A stretch of 64,000 nucleotides of DNA from Echinometra lucunter (lineage: Eukaryota > Echinodermata > Echinoidea > Camarodonta > Echinometridae), in contig CM057161.1 of the NCBI GenBank assembly GCA_029962745.1, positions 9,346,638 to 9,410,637 of the forward strand, given 5' to 3'. This document shows, piece after piece, positions 24,591 through 39,357 of this stretch; positions within the stretch are counted from its first letter, which is position 1, and each line of letters opens with the position of its first letter. Under the pieces are notes generated by a model, which was not told the DNA's origin, searched no databases, and saw nothing but the letters and a program-made list of their open reading frames with translations. Position numbers and translations under genes: made by a program.

Positions 24591-27500
24591 CACTATGTTG
24601 ATCCCCAAGAAAAAAAATGCTTTAAATTGTGCCTACGAAGACATTTTGGAAAACGCAAAACAATAACAGAACGAGATAGTGCAAAATAGTCCTGATGCGC
24701 ACACTTAAAAAGAAGAAGAAGAAAAAAAAAACACCAAACGACAAGGAAAAGGAAATGGAAAAAGGGAAAATAAAAAGGAAAAAAAGAAAAAGCAGGACAA
24801 ATCATGGCAAGAAAAGGAGGTAGATATGGTGATTCCGACAAGGTAAGATCGTAAGACCAAATAAATATTCAATTAATCGAGCAGATGATAAAGACCTAAA
24901 TGAAAATGGTTACCACCCGTTATTATTGTATATTACTATATGATGTATATTCATAGAGCAAGAAGGGACATAAGGCCAAAGTTAAGCCTATAAACATGAT
25001 AAAGCTTGGGTAGTTCAAGATAAGCTGATGAATGGATCCCTTTTGAAATGGGATGAAAAAGCTGCACTATCAATGAATTCGTACAAAAAGAAGGGAGACG
25101 TCCATAGTCATGCAAAAGATGCTCCACAGGTGCTGTTAAATGAGGAAATCGTACTTTTTGTATTCATGGAACTACCGATTACTACCTTGTACACGAGACA
25201 AAATGATTTTCTATCTGTTTCTCTCTCTCTCTCTCTTTCTCTTTCTCCCTATCTCCCTCCTTCTCTCTTGACTGTGTATCTCTCCAGTCTCTTTGTATGT
25301 CCTTGGGGGTGTTTCATAAAGCTGTTCGTAAGTTACCAACGACTTTACGCACGACTGGTGATACCTTCTTGTGCTACATGTAAATGAATGAGAATCTGAT
25401 TACCACCCAAGAACATGTTCCAGTCATTCGTAAGGTCGTTCGTAACTTACGAACAGCTTTATGAAACACCCCCCCCCCTTTTCTGTTTTTGTCTACTTAT
25501 ATTTTTGTAAGTGATTGTGTGTCTCGATCTATCTATGTATCTATCTCTCTATCTTATCTCGCTGTGTTTCTCCCTCTTATGATCTTCCCTTATCCCTTTC
25601 TTTATCTCTCTCTCTCTTTCTTTCTCTTTCTCTATATATCTATCTATATCTGCCCTCGATGTGTAACACGTTCCAGGGCCTATCGGTGTTAAGTGTCACT
25701 AACAAGGTTTGCGAGTGTAAAATAATGCACTTCTCGCAATCCACAACAACCCTTATACTGTAAAGGACCCAACCTCACCAATTGCTCTCTGCATCTTGGA
25801 GGGCAACGGCTGCAGCCAGGAACTGTCATTATGGATTTGAAAGGAAATATCCTAAGCCAGTTTTTTGTTGGTATTGCCTGTCACTTGCTCTTTGGGACGC
25901 CCTTTTCCCATGCACTCTTCTTCAAAGGTTCGACTAGTGTGTTCAAATTACGAGTGCATAAACAAACTAGCCCACGACCAAGTAGATTCATTTGTGGCCA
26001 ATCTGTGTAATTGCGTGTTCGTAATGCTACACGACCCTCGAGAAAGATTCGGTGTGCTTGTATCGAGTCAAGAGAACTTCTTGGCCATGTTGGCGTTTGT
26101 ACCTCTGTTGAATAAGGTCACAAGGGAATTCTTAATACTCCGCGTGAAATGACTTTAAAGGCATTTTTTGGAATGACCCCTCCCCTTTTTTCTTGTTAAA
26201 GGTGGGAGACATGTGGAACTACGTAACGCTTTCACAGTCGGTGAAATGCTAGGCATGTAAGGTTAGGAAACTTTTTCCCTTCTTGAAACAGCTTTCCAGT
26301 GGCCCAGTCTACTCCTGCTGGATAACTAGCCTATACACAGTAGGTTGGAAGAGAACGCTAACGCCGCATCCACTCAATGGTTCAACACATAAAAATACAT
26401 TGTAATTATATCCTGATTATATCAAATAGTATTTGGTTATTTCTTCTCTTCTTTCTGTCATCTGGTTGTTTTTTGTTTGTTTGTTTGCTTTTTTATTGGT
26501 TTTTTTTTTCATTTATATGCTACCAATGAGAAATATACGGTGCCAATTACATATAAGTTGCCACCAAAGACGTTTAAGATGTATACATGCGGAACTGGGG
26601 GCTGGTCAAGAATGATCGAATAGATAGACTGCATCCCCGAGGAACTGCAAACACACGAATGTTAACTTCATACATGTAGATATTGATAATTATATATTTT
26701 TTATTTCATGGGATCTTAAATCGATAGGCCTACAAGCGAGGCATGTACGGCGCCAAATACGTATGGCTTCTGGTAGGGTGGTATATGCGGGATTGGTGGC
26801 TGGTGGACGATGACCGGATAGACTGCACCCCCAAAGAACTTACCGAGGCCGTCGAGGGGTACTTCGCGGTCGACAGCATGGACACGAACGTCGATGACCG
26901 GATGTCAGTCTCAGGGCTGGTGAGTCATCATTTTATTCTGCGATTAGTTTTTTTTGTTTGTTTGTTTGTTTTTTTGTTTGTTGTTGTTGTTTTTTTTTTT
27001 GGGGGGGGGTTACATCACTACTTTTTCTTCCATCTCATTTCTTTAAGAATTTTGTCCCCTCTTTATCCTGCATTTCCCACTGTTCTGCATTTCTTTTATT
27101 TTTTAAGCGTTTTAACAGTTGTCCAACTATGGTAACTGGATGGGCAGGGAATAGGGTCTTCTGTTCCTATCTTAAGAACATAGAACAAGTATCATCCGAC
27201 ATACACAATCTCAACTTTTTAAATAGTTTAAACTAGGACACTTTGAGAGAACTAGACTGTGGAACAATGCTAAGTAACAATCACTCTAATGAGGATGAAT
27301 ATTTTATTTCATTATAAGAAGAATTTTTTTATAAGCCAGATATGAATACGCATGAATAAAAACAGTGATTTAATATTTCATTTACCCCAGACCTCGTCGG
27401 AGTTCCGTGAGGAGATGAGAGAACGTGGCATCGAACACCTCTCCACCCACGCCGCCCAGACCTACGACGCCGTCTGGACCATTACACTAGCCCTCAAGGA

Positions 27501-30500
27501 AGCCATGCAGAGAGCAGAACCCACGCCGAGCAACGCGTCGATCCCGACGACGACCACGATGATGAGTGACGTCGGTTCGGCGGAGTTCTCGTACACGGAC
27601 GAAGGCATGAAAGATGCGCTTATCAACATCATGTCCGATGTGAAATTCACAGGTGTTTCGGTAAGTAGGGTCATAATAATCACTACGATTGTTGGGGCGG
27701 CTCCAAGATTTGTGAAAAACAGATTTCAGGAAAAAACGATGAGGAGATAAAATTCACAGAGCCTTATTAAGCGTCATATGTCTTCGTGGTATAATCATCA
27801 ATGTTATTCCTTCTGTAAAATTTATGGTATTTTAGGTAAATACTGTCTTCATGGATCCTTGATGATAACTATGAATTCGTGATAACACACATTTTATCAT
27901 AATTTGCTTTATCATGGTGTTTATTACAGATGATCAAAGGGTAATATTTTTCACTAACAATCATACAAATATTTTAATAACAGGTAATTAAGCAAGATTA
28001 ATACGAGTTAAAAATTCACGATACATGTATTGTGGTTGATTCATAATGATTGTCCTTCTTCTTTCAGGGTCCCGTATCATTTGTTGGTCCAGATCGATTT
28101 GGCATCACTACATTCCGCCAAAATCAAGGTAACTATATATATTGTATATATATAAAAACTCTAATCATTTTTTTCCATAAACGTTATAAGCATTGATGAT
28201 TACACACCTAAAAATGTCGGTCTCACTGGCATCCCAACAGCAATACCACAAGAATGACGTCGTCGGTCTCACGGGCATCTCGACAGCAATATCACAAGAC
28301 TGACGTTGTTCACAAGACTGACATTGTCGGTCTCTCGGGCATCCCGACAGAAATATCACAAACTGACGTCGACCTCAAAGGCATCCTGACGGCAATACCG
28401 CAAGACTGACGTTGTCGATCTTATGGGCATCCGGACAGCAATGTCACAAGATGACGTTGGTCTTACGAACATCGGGAGAGCAATATCACAAGACTGACGT
28501 CGTCGGTCTAATGGGCGTCCGGAGAGCAATACCACAAGACTGGCGTTGTCGGTCTTACGGGCATCCAGACAGCAATATCACAAGATTGACATCATTGGTC
28601 TCACGGGCATACAGTCAGCAGTATCACAGGCTGACGTTGTCGGTCTCACGGTCATCCGGACGGCAATACCACAAGACTGAGTTTGTCGGTCTCACGGGCA
28701 TTCCGACAGCAATATCACAAAACTGACGTTGTCGGTCTCACGGGCATCCCGACAGCAATACCACAAGAATGACGTCGTCGGTCTCATGGGCATCCCGACA
28801 GCAATATCACAGGAGTGATGTCGTCGGTCTCACGGGCATCCCGACAGCAATATCATAGGATTGATGTCGTCGGTCTCACGGGTATTCGGGCAGCAATACC
28901 ACAAGACTGATGTCGTCGGTCTCACGACCATCCAGACAGCAATATCACAAGACTGACGTTGTCGGTCTCGTGGGCTCTTGGTCTTTCTGGATGTCCCCAT
29001 ATTTCCTCTTGTATAATTCATCTGTTTGGAACCAGAAGGGCTTTAACGCATATCATTTTATTCAGACTTTATGCCCTTCTGGCTCCAAACAGACGAATTG
29101 CGCTGCCAATTTCCCAACATAATTCCTCTTTAACTGAAAACCTTTTCGCAAACGTATGCTGTGAAAATCCTTTGCGATGCCTTTGAAGCACAGCTGTATT
29201 TATTATCTTGAAAGTCACTATGTTTCTTACTCAGTATCATATATAAATAATATAATGAAGTTACATAATCAGTGTGGATAACCATGCATTCATACAATTT
29301 TCTTTCCAGATGGGGTTTTGCAACGCGTTGCTTTGTATTTCCCAGAAAGTGAACTGCTTGATTTTGACACAGAAGGGACTGTACCTATCAAATGGGCTGG
29401 TGAGTGAATTCAAAACCAATTTCGTGTACTCTGCCGTGAAGTTTCATTTTGAGGGAACGCATACCGTTGTGAAATGTCATTATATTATTTATGTAAAGTG
29501 CTTTCCCAAGATTGTAATGTTCATCATGATGGAAATCTTGACGATATTTCGCCATATTCGCTACCACTAGCGGCCTAGAGCGATCATGGTGATGACGATA
29601 AGTCAGAGTATGAAACCATGCATACAGCATCATGTTTTGAATTATAAGCACAGAAACAGGCATAATGCCTCATAAGACTATATCCCCCCCCCCCCCCCTT
29701 TCTCTAGCCGTGTACTTCATTTCACCTTATCATCTTTCAACAATTATTGGAAAGCAATTGAAATGAATTTGAAAGAGAAAATCTATATTTAGGGTAAATA
29801 AAGTAAACTATCATCATAATTTTGAAGAGATGAATGCGTAGATCCCGAAGCAATAATCTGGGGAAGAGGTAACGATCTTCCGAAAGAACTCGATGATACT
29901 TGACTTGATATTTGGCGACAGAAATGGAGCGTACTTAACGTCAGAGCCCCAAATAACGTCTGTATACCAAATTTAGTTTCTCATGTTACGTCATGGGGCT
30001 CTATTTGGCCAACGACCCGATGAAAAATATTTTCAGCAACTTTGTATTACCTGATTTATAAATGTAAACTTTTTATTTTCTATTCATTTAAAATGAACCA
30101 TTCTCCTTTGTTATGGTCATTCAGAAGAAGGCCACTGACAAATGCCTTCGAATTTTCCTTTCGACATTGTGAAGCAAACTGCCGTGCGGCCGCTCCAAAT
30201 ATGTTAACACACATTTTTTTTAAATCTAGATTCTAAGTCATTCATCCCATAAAGTTTGCAGAAATAAAATTAATATCATCTCTTTCATGTCAACGTCCTT
30301 TCTTCATTATGCAATTCGACGGTATTGCTTTGTGCTTCACCAGTAGACAAATCACACATATTGCAAGGGGAAACATTCTGCTTGAATTCAATAAGAACAA
30401 ATAAGTTGTTATTTACATTTAGTGTTCGGAACATGATTTCAATGTATCATGTTTATAGCCATGTTTCAAATGAGAAGTTGACACTGGCTGCTACTAGCTC

Positions 30501-33500
30501 GTTTAGTCAAACATGGAAATATCACTTTTTGTTTTCGCAGCCTCTTTCTTTCTCAATTTCGCCTCTCTCTCTCTCTCTCTCTTTATCAAAGCCTCCCAGT
30601 TTCACTCTCTGTCTCTATTGCTCTCTCTTCCTCCACTGTTCATCTCTCACCTCACGCCATCTTTTTTCACGTTCCCTCTCTCATTCTCTCTTTCTCTCAC
30701 TCCCTCTCTCTCTCTCTCTCTTTCTCACCCCTCTCCCCCTCTCCTTCTCTTTCTCTTCTCCTCTACTTTCTATTCACCTCTATAATATCTCTTTCTCTCA
30801 AGCTATGCCTCTCTACATAATCTCTTTCTGTAACTGTATTTCATACTCGAGGTTTCCATGGATATTCCTGAGTTAGCTCGGCGCCATGCCATCCACCACC
30901 CAACCCCCTCCCTGGATTTAAAATAAACCTGTAAAACACCCAGAAAAGAACTGAACAAACGGAAAAGCGTAATGAAGATGTAATGACATGCAGATAACAA
31001 AGCACTACCCTATCCGCTGCAAGATTGAACCTAATTATGTTGCTTCTGCAGTAATAAAAGTAGGACGATACAGACAAAACCAATGATAGAGACATTGTAA
31101 TATCACTCTACTGATCATCAATCTGCTGGATGGAAGTCATTAGACGCATAATACCTTAATCAACATGGATTGCCTTTGCTTTAGATTAGCTCGAAGGGTA
31201 TCACATAGAAAATTGCGTACTCGATACAAAATCAAAAGCGACAGTTTGAAAATGGGGACAGACTAGTGAGTCTATAGTTTGATGATGGGATGGCAAAATC
31301 GATTAGGACAGACAGAAGTGACACGCAAGGTCTTTGATACACAACGTCGCCCATAGTCATTTCTTGTCGAGGGTCGTTCAGCATAAAAAAAGCCATGTTT
31401 CGCACAGCCAAGCGTTGAAATATCATTTTCGAAACAAGATATACTCAGCAACTTTCTCATTACTCAGGCAAAGGACACAATTTTCGTTTTCGGACAACCC
31501 GTAATCGCTAACATAACAAGGATATGATTGCAAACCACGGTTAATAAACCTCGAGATGGCCAACCAATCGCATATGAAGGAATATCCTTTCTCGGAAACA
31601 ATACTATGCAATGTGGCTCATTAGATCGGCTGTCTTCGGCTCGACTGACATTTCGCCGATGGACGTAAATACCCAGCGCTTTCCCCCTTTTTCCTCTTTG
31701 TCGTATCCACTTGCGGTGCTGTATTTCAGGTCGGTCCAGACGAGAATAAAAGTACACGTGGCATTCTATTACAGAAATGAAACACGCCACGAGAGAATTT
31801 GTTTGAGTATATGATTTTACTTCCACTTTCTTTTGTCCTTTCTGGACAAGGATTCCCCATGGATAACTTGCACTTTTTTTCCTCCCTGACGTGGTCGTTG
31901 TAAAGGATTTGAGAGGTGGTCTAAAAGTGATCGGAAAATGCTTTATAGAGTTCATGCCCCAGTGCGATATTGCTAATACATTACATATTTTTCAATCAAT
32001 TAGTAAATTAATGAAGTCAAAGGTGCATTGCTCAGAGTGGGAGTAAGGGAGGGCTAGAGGGAGGGGGAGGAAGGGAAATTGAGGAGATGAATTTCCCTGT
32101 ATACCTTTCCCGGGAGGCAGACTGTAGTGCCGCCCACCCCCTCCTCCAAAGAAGGAATGAATAAAGTGATTACTAACTAGAAAGATTTCATAATAAACTG
32201 ATTGATATAAAAATGAAAAGAAATACATAAAGAAGTAAATAAATTGATACATAAATGAATAATCTTAACTAATGAGTAAATGAATAATTAAAATAGAAAA
32301 TGAGAAAATGAATGTAACGTTTTACTCATGCAATACCTCTAAATCAGAGAAAATATCTTAAGAATTAAGAAAGGAATATACCAGTATATAGCCTTCCAGG
32401 ACCTAGAAACCATAATCAGATCATAACCGTTTGCTAGAAAAAAAAGGTAATCTTGCTTCTCTTTCGTTAAAAGGACACGCACGAGAATTCCAATGCATCT
32501 TCGATTTAACGGGGTAGACGAGAGGTTGAATCGTGAAAGTACTTTTGACTTCCTTTTGCGCACTGTTCCCATAATCGTAGAAAGAAAAATGAGCAGCAGT
32601 TTAGTGGCTTACAAGCATCAAATAAAATGGAAAAAAACTTTGTTCACTACTTTACAAACTTCATTTCGATCTTAGATTTGCATTTAACCTGTGTTTTGGC
32701 ACGTAGTCAGCTCCATTTCGATCAACGTGGGTGCTGTAGCGCAGGATCAAAATCATCGTGCAGTTCATTGCATGTGAAAAGTTGAACATTTCATGCCCTC
32801 AAAATTTGCCAGAAATCAATTCTACAATCGTCAGTCATGCAATTTATCCAATTTTTTGACATCATAAACGATTGAAGCAAAACATCCGTCTTTCCTTTGA
32901 GCGGCGGCTGAAATGATTTGAATGGAAGAAAAACCTCTCAATGTTTCCAATATTTCTCAATGATATCTCCCATTTCTGCCTGAAAGCAAACCTTTACACG
33001 ATTAATCTTCATCAACTTGGACATAAAAAAATTTCTGTAGAATTGTTAACGATTTATATTCATTATCTGTCGGTGCAATTTTATGGAGAAAAATATAATA
33101 TTCATTGATGCTTTCCCTTTATTCTTTCTTTTTCTTAAGTTTCTTTATACACTTTTTTCAAATTTAAATAACAAACTGAATGGAGCATAGTGAACAAATA
33201 ATTGATTTGATACAATGTCGAAGTAAAGTATATACATTATGCAGAGTACATAAATGAACTCATAAACATAAAATAACATTTTTTCTGGGGAAAATAAGAT
33301 TAAAATAACAATATAAAAATCATAAAGTCATTAGTCACATCCTTGATTTATCTCCATTCGTCTCTTGTTTTATACCAGCTTGATTTTTTCAAAATCTAGA
33401 TTACTAATATTCTGTCATTTTCGCATAATTTCCCTCTTGTATTTCCAATTTTAAATCATTCTCACGATTTTTTGCATCATGTAGTCCTGTCCATTATATG

Positions 33501-33713
33501 ATATTTAGTTGAATTATTTTTTGTACGTGCTAGACGTATCAGCTTTCCTCCTTTTCGTATTTCCAATACAACAGATCTTTACGACTTAGAAAAAAAAGTG
33601 TCTGGTCGCAAAACAATAGAAAAAAAAAGTTTGAAGCAATCTCATATATCAAAAAGAGCACTCTGGTTGAGTCACGTGACTTGTGAACGAAATCTATTGG
33701 CATGCCTTTCTTG

Positions 33714-33782
<69 letters not shown>

Positions 33783-36700
33783 TCCCCTTTTTTATTTTTA
33801 TTTATTTTTTTTTTTTTGAGGGGGAGGTGTCGATCACTAAGAACATATAAGCTGACAATTCGTGGAGGGGATTTATTCTTCCCCGCTTCCCTTCAAATAA
33901 TAGTTCTGTTCACACGACCGCCGTAAACTTAAAGTATACTAGTGATTTGGAAATTTCAAGGTTACCAGCATTGCTTACAGCAGGTCTTTCTTGAATCACA
34001 GGGAAACCACGTTATTTTTGGTCAAAGTGTGAGTGAGAAATCGAGCAATTAATTTGTGCTCATTCATGAAGCGGGATGTATCAAATAGCACCCAGATCCG
34101 GTTCAAAGTCAGTATGCGTACATCTAACGGCGCCGCCTCGGGACCACAATGTCCGAAATTGATTGGAGACCGAAAGGGTAGTAGAATATGCATCCATCAT
34201 ATCTCTGGAATGGATAAAACATTTCTTGTTATTAGATGAAAAGTGGAATGATTGTTTAGAGTGGTGGGTCGAGAGGGGGTCGAAGGGGCGCGTTTCCCCT
34301 CTTTACGGAACAGTTTCCATATAATTTTACACACAGCATGTTCTTGATTTACTGCTTAGGTATTTTTTTCAAACTACCCTAGCTGTTAATTTCAAACTAG
34401 GACAAAATTTCCAGACTATCTCTTACACTGATCCTGACACTAACTAACATAAAAAGCTCGTCGCGTCTCAAGCATTATAGGCCTGCATCCTTCACGACAT
34501 AAAGCTAGAAACAATTATTGTCGCCTAAGAGAATGTCGGTTCACATCCATATTTTTACCCCCCCCCCCCCCCCCTCCCCGTTTTTTTTTTTTTTTTTTTT
34601 TATAATCCCCAATCTGTGACTGTACAATTCCAGTGAAGCGTATTTCCCTATCGGATCAATTTTTGAATGATTGCATATATCTGGATCAAGACGGTGTATA
34701 TATGAGGCAAGAGGTTGATTGTGATTATACGTGAAGTTATTGAATATAGGCTCTGATGAAAAGTGTTTTAGATCGAGATTAAACGGTTGGGGAAGAAGAA
34801 ATGAGATGGAAATATACTTTGTTGTTGTTGTTGTTGTTGTTGTTGTTTGTTTGAATGTTTATTGATCATATTGGTACAGGGCCAGTCATAATGTATGGTG
34901 TAGGCTCTGACAAAGTGTGTTTCAGGACAGGGGTATACTGATGAAAATTAGATTAGGTTGTATTCTTTTATTGAACGTATATGGTCAGTGCTGAGCATGC
35001 TGAGGGAATACTTTGGCGAGTAAGAATAAGCGGGTCAGCTGTGGATTACATAATTCCTGATAAAAAGGAATTTTGGACAGAGTCAATTGGAATCAAATGA
35101 TGTTACATTGTGTAGACTTTATCGATATATGTCGATATCTGCCAGTGACCATCTAACCTAAAAATATTTTGCCAAAATATTTAACAAACTTATCCTCCCC
35201 CCCCCCCCCCCTTTGTCCATACAGGTGGCTTTATACCGGTCGATCACCTCATCGTTCTCGACAAGCCAATTCGCATCGACTCTGCTGCCTTCCTATCTAT
35301 CTCCGTCCTGACCGTCCTCGGCATCATCCTCGCTCTCCTCTTCCTCGCATTCAACGTCAAATACAGGAAAACAAAGTAAGTATACCTAAATTCAACAACA
35401 GCATCAACCCCCATTTTCTCAGTATACATGATTACATAGATGGTGCAGTCATATACTTAGGCGTACGGGCACAATTTCGCCCAGGGCTGATGTCTTTTAC
35501 CCAGATATTAACTTCAAAACTTCCCAATTTTGTTAGAGGGCAAAGCGAGCGAACATATTTACATGTATGTTTCATAATCTGTCTTGGTCAAAACGAAATA
35601 TTACAGAAGATAATGAAAATTGCAATAAGGCCGCTTTACCTGTTTACTGCTTTATATGAAGTTATGGGTTTGTGAATATGGAGCGACAGTTGGGGCGGGG
35701 GGGGGGGGGGGTATCATCTAACTCTCTTCTAACTGTTATCACCTATGTTTTGGGGAGATAACAATGTTGCAAAGTCTTCGAAATCTATGGAAAACCAGTT
35801 TGATTCAGGATTTAGTTTACATGGTTTATGTCGTATGGGGCGGGGAGGCTCATCCATTTTATTTTCAAACTGCAATGATAAACCTCTTTTCTTGTCTTTC
35901 ATCCTGTTTTCCTTCTGAAATTAATCTTGCGCCTTCTCTGCTGTTACCTCACTCCTTTTCTCTTTTTCATAATATCAACTTCTTGCCTCATGCACTTTAG
36001 GTATATCAAGTTATCCAGCCCCAACCTGAACAACATCTTGGTGGTGGGTTGTATAGCGGTCTACTCAGCCATTCTCATGATGGGACTGGATGGGGACAAA
36101 GTCTCTGATGTTGTCTTTGCTCCTCTCTGCACGGTAGGTATATAGTCTCAGAGGAGTATCCTGTCGACATTTGGAATGGAATTTTCGACCAACAGTAGAG
36201 TTTATGTGACAAGACTCTTTTTTGAAATCATCATTAAGCTAAAAACATCAAGGAAAGTCCTAAGATATTCATATTTCCCGGAAAATAAACTTTCCAAGGA
36301 GGAGAAAAAAAAAATCTGTACAAAAAAAAACTTAGTGCTGTTCTTGATGATCCAGTGTTTGCTATTAAACTTGCCATGAATTTATATCATGAATTTTTTC
36401 AAATACATGGTTCAGGGAATTTCTTTCTGTTTTGTGGCCATTTAATGATTCTAGAACGAGAGATCGAGGCACACGTAAGGGCATGAACACATGACAAGAA
36501 TGGGAACTTAATTGACTGTGATTCCAGAAATATTAGTGAACCTCTCCACCTGCATAGTCCTCACTTCGTTAAAATAACCAGAATCGTAACGAAGACCATA
36601 TTGCGTGCATGAAAACTCTCTGGCGTGCAGTCAGGAGCGTAAATACAAGTTGGGTTTTTCATTATGTGCTCTATCATTTCTTTTTTTTCTCTCAGATTCG

Positions 36701-37436
36701 CACATCGTTCTTGGCTGTTGGGTTCTCTATGGCGTTTGGATCTATGTTTGTCAAGACTTACCGAGTTTATCACATTATTACACATGCTACAAGTAGAGTC
36801 ATCAAAAGAAAAGTAAGACATGAAATGACCTGTAAATTTTAACCCATTCCTTTATTTCTCTCTAGCACGATCAAAGTATCAAGAGATTATCCTCTTCTTT
36901 GTCTTTTTTTTTTCATTTTTCTTATTTTTCTCGTCTTACTTTTCCTGTCTTTTGTTCATTTTCCTATAATATGACACCAAGTGAAATGATAAGCATGGTT
37001 CAATATCCATAACGTTTTTTTAATGCATTAATCCTGATTTTCTAGATTAACTGCCTTCGAGTCAAGAATATTGAATTATTCTATACCGATAATCCATCCT
37101 TCTTTGTTCAGATTATTCTGATATACCATGCCGATTAATGGCATTTACTATAATCCACATTATAATTACTGATCTGAGAAATGCAACATGCTCACATATT
37201 ATATGGTATCATTTGATATTATTTTGTAATGTTTACTTTTCAATATCTCGGGCGAACGGGCACATTTTGGCGAAGGGGGCTGACGGCCTCTAGTCAAATA
37301 TTGACCCTTCATATCATGAATTACTCAATGCGAGAGCGAAGCAACCCCCCCCCCCCCAAAAAAAAAAAAATAAATAAATAAATAAATAAAATAAATGAAT
37401 AAATAAATAAGATAAAGAGATAAATTAATAAACAGA

Positions 37437-37472
<36 letters not shown>

Positions 37473-39323
37473 CTTGTCTTTTGAACTGAAAAATGTAAAG
37501 AATTTACCTATTCAGGCACTTCATTACCAAAATATAAGGATATTTGGGCACTTTGCTGCCCTAATATTGAAATTTTATCCTCCTCCCCTGTACGCCTTTA
37601 ATAATCCATGGATACAGCAGATTTTTAAGACTATTATCAGAAGCAAAATTCATTTCATCCTTTCAAAGTTTGTTTTCCTTGAACAACTCACCCTTTCAAC
37701 TTCACAGATGATGAATTATCATCATAATTGTAAGAATTATGATTGTCAAAATGATACATTACTTCAGTTTCGATATAAACTATTTTAGTCCTGAATCTTA
37801 TCGGGTTGGAAGCTGATAACATTTAAGCTACTTATCAACAAAACCAGATATAGCAAAGGCAAGGAGGGGGAGGGCTGAGTGTAAGAACATGAAGAAGCTT
37901 GCTTAATCCTCATGACAAAAATGAATGCACCACTCTATGGCTTACTTGCGGACAACAAAAACATAGATAAAAACAAATGATGTGTCTTACTGGTGATGCA
38001 GACTGATTAGTGTTCTGCATGTTCTTATCATTTTTTACATGTTTTGAATTTTGTGATGAAACCAGTGTGATATAAAATATGTATTGAAGTCAAATTAGAA
38101 AACGGGTATTGTCTGCAGATTAGACTGATCGATCATTCGATTGTAAAGAATTGGCAACTTTGTAAAGGTCAACGTAACTGTGCCACTTGCTCAGGCATTT
38201 GAAAACAGAATCTTATACTTTTTGTAGAAAAGTTTTAGATTTCAGCCCAAGTGCAATAGCGGCCCTCCTTGAAGATGTAAAACGGACTTCTATAGAGCCA
38301 AACCTTTTATCCTACCTCTAGAAAGATGCATAACTGAACATCTCAAAGTCCAGTATTTCACCCCAGGTGTACAGGGTGTAGATTTGCATCTATGGGGTTC
38401 AAATTCACACCCTCTTTCATAATGATTTTTTCGTGAAATGTAAATTTCTCAAAGTCATTATATGAACTTCTATGACATTGCCATGAAAGCGACAAACCTA
38501 AAACGAATTTCAGACATCAAAAAAACATTATAGTAGCGTATTTAATGAAACAAAAACAAAAAAGAAAGTATAAGATTGCAGACGCTTACAGTCCTAGTAT
38601 CAATCGAATGGATAGCACTTATCCAAGAAATCATCATTCCAATGAAGTATATCATTTGAAATTATTGTTGTCATGTGTAATTGTCCTTTATAGATGCTGC
38701 ACGAATCAACGTTATTCCTTATGATAGGGGTTCTACTGCTGCTTGACGTCATACTTATTGCATTGTGGGTAATATTGGATCCCATGTACCGACAAGAAAA
38801 ACGTCTTAGTGTAGAGGTAAGTTGGCATTTTTGAAAGTTGCTCGTCGATATAATTCTGTAAGCTTTACACTCCCACCACCGAAAGCTACTGTGGTTTATC
38901 TGATGCGAATCAGTTTGTTTGAGTTATATTTCGTAGATTCTTGCTGATGTTGAAAACGTGTTTAATGGCAAAGTAAATATGTTCCATAAACTTTGAACAA
39001 GGTCATGGTGGAAAGGGTATAATAAGCGATAACATATCATATAACTTGTGGAAAATATCCAAATATATCCAAAATATTCAAAAGGATCTTGAATTCGACA
39101 GTAGAGTTCTTGGGTACAGTAGAAATTCAGATATACATGTACTTTGCAGGTATAGGCCTATATATAATATACAGCTAGAGTTTGATGGAAAATGGTGTCA
39201 GAAGATTCCGAATCCCCGTATTAGGGACCCAGTGACCCACTGCTTGTTTTTGTTGTTGTTGATGATGATGATAATGACGATGCTGATGCTGACAATGACG
39301 ATGACGACGATGACAACGACGAC

Positions 39324-39357
<34 letters not shown>

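Larger units (their letters stand above)
18113..26727 (+). other. Receptor intron of 8.6 kb, repeat-filled
   Basis: The largest intron seen. It carries a palindromic element (18797), a degenerate tandem array (19.7-20.8 kb), a perfect 86-bp inverted repeat (23040), a TA-flanked MITE (23403), a compact hairpin (24239), a further MITE (25305), and TA and CT microsatellites. Between 20.9 and 22.9 kb, and between 25.6 and 26.7 kb, I see no gene, RNA or classifiable repeat. Confidence 0.7.
29400..35224 (+). other. Receptor intron of 5.8 kb
   Basis: GT-AG intron in a glycine codon. It contains CT-rich microsatellites (about 30560-30780 and 33713-33785), poly-C/poly-T runs near 34557-34600 and a (TTG)n run near 34819-34848. 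The 163-codon - strand frame at 31464-31955 has no recognisable domain and no splice context. Otherwise I see A+T-rich DNA without genes. Confidence 0.7.

Noticed and set aside
25489..25763. Serine/leucine/tyrosine-rich open frames
   Set aside because: Product of CTAT/CT simple repeats.
25865..26152. 95-codon open frame near exon d
   Set aside because: No recognised domain; not needed for receptor continuity, since exon c joins exon d in phase.
26743..27135. 130-codon frame as an independent gene
   Set aside because: It is receptor exon d read past its GTGAGT donor into the intron's T-rich tract.
28216..28978. Regular direct repeats that could suggest a CRISPR array
   Set aside because: The 46-bp units are contiguous with no unique spacers, and the context is an intron of an animal gene. 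It is a minisatellite.
30325..30876. 183-codon open frame
   Set aside because: Most of it is the CT-rich tract read as serine/leucine repeats; no domain and no splice support.
31464..31955. 163-codon - strand open frame in a receptor intron
   Set aside because: Mixed composition, no motif I recognise, no homologous neighbour exons. Most likely chance.
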